From contig NZ_CP091799.1 of the NCBI RefSeq assembly GCF_022024235.1, positions 908,001 through 972,000 of the forward strand: a stretch of 64,000 nt of DNA. Direction: 5' to 3'. The position numbers and the translations under genes were made by a program. Numbering within the stretch: the stretch's first letter is position 1; each line of letters opens with the position of its first letter. Shown piece by piece: positions 61,140-64,000 of the stretch. The stretch comes from Segatella baroniae B14 (GTDB taxonomy: Bacteria > Bacteroidota > Bacteroidia > Bacteroidales > Bacteroidaceae). The notes under the pieces were generated by a model that worked only from the letters and a program-made list of their open reading frames with translations, had not been told where the DNA came from and made no database searches.

Positions 61140-62451
61140 GGTTCATCAGACAAATGACGTGATGTTAAATTGAATTGAAAAGAAATAGCTGGAAAATTCA
61201 TATCTTTGTAGCGACCAAACTATAAATGACATGATAAATTCCAGCTTCCTGTTTTTCGCATTCGGCATCAATGGATTCCAATGCAACAGTTTCAGCCACA
61301 AAGATAGCCAAATAGTTTTGAATATCCAAAAGCGAATGGACAAAATGCGCTGTCCATGTTGTAAGAGTCGTCATATTATTCGTAATGGTTATGTATGGCG
61401 CGACTTCAAGACTGTCCCGATAGGTCATATTCCAGTAGTCCTTCATACAAAGATTCAACGTATAAAGTGCAAGGATTGCGGTTGTGACATGCAGGAGGAG
61501 ATCCACTTTGCTCATGGTAAGCGCACCTATACTGCTCGTTTGGAGAACCTTGTAGTGGACCTGCTTGATATTGCAACCATCAAATCGGTGGCAGAATACC
61601 TCCATCTGACATGGGATACTGTAAAGGACATTCATAAACGTCGTCTGAAATCCAGGTATGGTAATCCGAACATACGGAATGTAAAGAGCATAGGAATAGA
61701 TGAGTTCGCAGTACGTAAAGGACATGTATACAAGACTATTGTCGTGGATTTGGAGACAGGCAGGATTATATATGTGGGAGACGGTAAGGGTGTAGATGCC
61801 CTGAAAGGTTTCTGGCGCAAGGTAGACCATTATGGGGTTGTCATTGAGCATATAGCTACAGATTTATCAAAGGCCTTCATTGCTTCTGTGATGGAACATG
61901 CACCGCTTGCCGTACATGTGTTTGACCATTTCCATGTTGTAAAGCTCATGAATGATGCGATAGACAAACTTAGAAGCAGGATGTACCATGAGGAGAAGGA
62001 TCTCAATAGACGGAAGGTCATAAAGGGTATGAGATGGCTGTTGCTCTGTAATGGTAAGGACATCTATGATGACAAACACAAGGAGAGACTTGAGAATGCC
62101 CTAGCCATGAACAAACCTCTTGCACAGGCGTACTATTTAAAGGAGAGCATGAGGGAAATATGGATGCAAGTCACTAAAACTCATGCAGAATCTTTCCTAG
62201 ACGAATGGATCAGACAAGCCAGGAGTACTAAAGTATCACTGATAGAAAAGGTGGCAAATACTATTGCAGCATATCGATCCGGCATCCTAGCATGGTACGA
62301 CTGTCACATATCTACTGCTAAAGTCGAAGGTATCAATAATAAGATCAAAGTACTCAAAAGAAATGCATACGGACTCAGGGATGATAAGTACTTTGAACTT
62401 AGACTCTATGCCTTACACGACAGACGCATCACGTCATTTGTCTGATGAACC
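61140..62451 (+). mobile_element. ISL3-family insertion sequence
   Basis: Perfect 25-bp terminal inverted repeats (left 61140-61164, starting GGTTCATCAGACAAATGACG; right 62427-62451). One transposase gene with a -7 box TATCTTTG at 61201-61208. Flanking bases do not show an 8-bp target duplication. Appears intact. Confidence 0.88.
61231..62445 (+). CDS. ISL3-family transposase
   Basis: 404 residues. N-terminal zinc ribbon (CPCCKSRHIIRNGYV, IKCKDCGCDM), HTH region (TIKSVAEYLHLTWDTVKDIHKRRL), then the DDE core: IGIDEFAVRKGHVYKTIVVDLETGRI, TDLSKAFIASVMEHAPLAVHVFDHFHVVKLMNDAID and the Glu in TAKVEGINNKIKVLKRNAYG. The C terminus runs into the right inverted repeat. Confidence 0.93.
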   Translation: MINSSFLFFAFGINGFQCNSFSHKDSQIVLNIQKRMDKMRCPCCKSRHIIRNGYVWRDFKTVPIGHIPVVLHTKIQRIKCKDCGCDMQEEIHFAHGKRTYTARLENLVVDLLDIATIKSVAEYLHLTWDTVKDIHKRRLKSRYGNPNIRNVKSIGIDEFAVRKGHVYKTIVVDLETGRIIYVGDGKGVDALKGFWRKVDHYGVVIEHIATDLSKAFIASVMEHAPLAVHVFDHFHVVKLMNDAIDKLRSRMYHEEKDLNRRKVIKGMRWLLLCNGKDIYDDKHKERLENALAMNKPLAQAYYLKESMREIWMQVTKTHAESFLDEWIRQARSTKVSLIEKVANTIAAYRSGILAWYDCHISTAKVEGINNKIKVLKRNAYGLRDDKYFELRLYALHDRRITSFV

Positions 62452-62533
62452 ATAATTATCAATTTAAAATATTCACTTGTTCACATTTCCGAACATCAAA
62501 ATCCAGAAATAAGATGGAGAACTAGACTAAGTA

Positions 62534-63796
62534 TCACATTCCCCATTCCACGAACCTCTCTGGTTCTCGAAGAAAATCCATAAGATTTACAATGTATACA
62601 CCCTCCTCATTCATGTAAGTAGGCTGTAATCCATTTACTATAACAATACGACGGAATCCATCGCGAAGCTTACGCAGAGACGCAAGTTCTTGATCACGTT
62701 TTTCTTGAGTTTCCATCGCATAAGCAGATTGTATATATACTCGCTCATACCCACGGTTGCAAACAAAATCCACCTCCAAAGTTTTTCTCTTTCGAGTACC
62801 ATCAACGTCCTTAACCTCAGTATATACTTGGCCAACGTCTACTTTCATGCCAACAGCACGTAGTTCATTGTAAAGCATATTTTCCATCATGTGTGTAGGC
62901 TCAACCTGTCTAAAACCAAGACGAGCATTTCTTAAACCTAGGTCTTCAAAATAATACTTATAAGGAGAGTCTATGTATTTGCGTCCCTTTATATCATAGC
63001 GTGTGGCACGTTCAAGTACGAACGCATCTTCCATATATTCAAGGTAGAGACGTATAGTATCCACTGAAATACTACTCTGCTTTACACTCTTGAAGGTATC
63101 TGCAATCTTTGGAGGATTGGTTAATCCACCAACACATGATGCCATGATATCTACCAGTTCTGCAAGATCACTATCTTGACGCACATCATAACGTTCTTTG
63201 ATATCACGCAAATAGGTATGTTCCATTTGTTGCTCTAAGTAGTTAACCTTCTTGTTAATATCTTTTTCAAGTACAACCTGAGGCAACCCCCCATATAGCA
63301 TATATTCACGAATCAATTCTTGTGAATAATTACCACGAAAATCTGCCACTTCTTTAAAAGTCAATGGACGTACATGTATTTCATCGCCACGACCACGAAA
63401 TTCTGTAATAACATCCTTCGATAAGAATTTAGCATTAGAACCTGTCACAAACACGTCTACGTTGCTGATGCTTAAAAATGAGTTCAAAACATCCTCAAAC
63501 TCGCTGACCATCTGTACCTCATCTAACATCACATAATATTGTCCATCTGTTGATAGACGTTTATCGATATATTGTAGTAAAGCATCAGGATCTCGCAAAC
63601 TTTTATTCAGACGATTTTCAAGATTCACTCCAATAATATGATCTTCCTTTACCCCTTGCCCAAGCAAGTAGTTCTTGAAAAGGGTAAATAGCAGATATGA
63701 TTTACCACATCTGCGCATGCCTGTTATCACCTTTATCAAACCATTACCACAACTGTGAATAAGTTGATTCAAGTACTTATCTCTACTTATATCCAT
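62534..63796 (-). CDS. DUF4143-type AAA ATPase
   Basis: 420 residues. AAA_14 domain with Walker A TGMRRCGKSYLLFTL, Walker B YYVMLDEVQMV and sensor VFVTGSNAKFLSKD, then the DUF4143 winged-helix/nuclease-like C-terminal domain (LAELVDIMASCVGGLTNPPKIADTFK, YYFEDLGLRNARLGF, LEVDFVCNRG). These proteins are frequent in Bacteroidales genomes; their function is unclear, some being linked to toxin-antitoxin-like or nuclease roles. The last 200 bp of the window (63797-64000) hold only its AT-rich upstream region. Confidence 0.85.
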   Translation of the reverse strand: MDISRDKYLNQLIHSCGNGLIKVITGMRRCGKSYLLFTLFKNYLLGQGVKEDHIIGVNLENRLNKSLRDPDALLQYIDKRLSTDGQYYVMLDEVQMVSEFEDVLNSFLSISNVDVFVTGSNAKFLSKDVITEFRGRGDEIHVRPLTFKEVADFRGNYSQELIREYMLYGGLPQVVLEKDINKKVNYLEQQMEHTYLRDIKERYDVRQDSDLAELVDIMASCVGGLTNPPKIADTFKSVKQSSISVDTIRLYLEYMEDAFVLERATRYDIKGRKYIDSPYKYYFEDLGLRNARLGFRQVEPTHMMENMLYNELRAVGMKVDVGQVYTEVKDVDGTRKRKTLEVDFVCNRGYERVYIQSAYAMETQEKRDQELASLRKLRDGFRRIVIVNGLQPTYMNEEGVYIVNLMDFLREPERFVEWGM

Positions 63797-64000
63797 ACTT
63801 TACTCGTCTATTTTGTGTAAATACACGTTTTTAACGATTACAAAAATATATTTTTCTCTTCATCCATACAAATTTTCAACCGATATTCTTTATATTTAGG
63901 CGCTTTTTTAACATAAATGCAGTCAAAATATAGTAAGGGTTTACATTTATTTTCAATTTTACTTGCCTTCTGTTTCTAATTAAACAAAAAATCCCTAATC

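Noticed and set aside
61132-62460. 8-bp target duplication of the ISL3 element
   Set aside because: Flanks are TTTTTTTT and ATAATTAT; they do not match.

Overview
The window is one strand of a bacterial accessory element from the Bacteroidota, most likely a gut Bacteroidales such as Prevotella/Segatella or Bacteroides. The evidence is the promoter type (TTTG/TTG, about 19-20 bp, then TAnnTTTG), the lipoprotein and OmpA types, the BspA-like leucine-rich repeat protein, the MobV relaxase, and insertion sequences typical of the phylum (IS30 of the IS4351 kind, ISAon1, ISL3). No rRNA, tRNA or core housekeeping locus was seen. Everything looks plasmid- or ICE-borne.

Region 1 (1-24 kb) is a transfer/maintenance backbone. 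A long + strand operon (985 to about 16.9 kb) encodes a DUF4099-type protein, a Toprim primase-like protein, small membrane and secreted proteins, an M23-like protein split at a ten-A run, a large ArdC-like protein fused to a MutS mismatch-recognition domain, a glucosaminidase/M23 double hydrolase, an OB-fold protein and an ArdC antirestriction protein. On the - strand lie an OmpA-type outer-membrane protein, a MobV relaxase with a hairpin-rich candidate oriT at its 5' side, a winged-helix protein, small unknown proteins and a lipoprotein. A 32-bp operator-like inverted repeat (half-site CGAGTATGAT) recurs near several of these genes and next to a serine-recombinase-like gene that has lost its catalytic serine. 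That protein may be the element's regulator. No VirB4/TraG-type transfer ATPase is present, so the mating channel must be encoded outside the window or in trans.

Region 2 (24.7-36.6 kb) is cargo and stability: a nitroreductase, a BspA-like protein, a 3-methyladenine-glycosylase-like protein, a small nuclease-like protein, UmuD/UmuC, an AbiE-type toxin-antitoxin pair, a 37-residue membrane peptide, and a ParA module with three clusters of centromere-like repeats. Two copies of a structured, apparently untranslated RNA (about 32.04-32.39 and 36.21-36.54 kb) flank the ParA module. Their helices show compensatory changes between copies.

Region 3 (37.1-52.1 kb) is an array of integrated islands. 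A left end with paired TTCTGCGTSGGAAARTA repeats precedes an excisionase-like gene and a tyrosine integrase. Then come AbiEi/AbiEii, a putative AbiC-like protein and two DUF262 proteins, ending at a right end of about 270 bp with the same repeats. A second unit follows (GIY-YIG nuclease, second 3MG-like protein, secreted protein, decayed AbiE pair, IS30) and ends with a near-identical right end.

Region 4 (52.2-63.8 kb) holds an ISAon1 element that truncates the last gene of a - strand operon: XRE regulator, Hsp70 with C-terminal TPRs, two paralogous SF1-type P-loop NTPases, a protein with a charged coiled-coil and Ser/Tyr/Gly-rich tail, a TerB-like protein and a protein-kinase-like fragment. 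This is a good candidate for an incompletely described conflict or stress system. An intact ISL3 element and a DUF4143-type AAA protein close the window.
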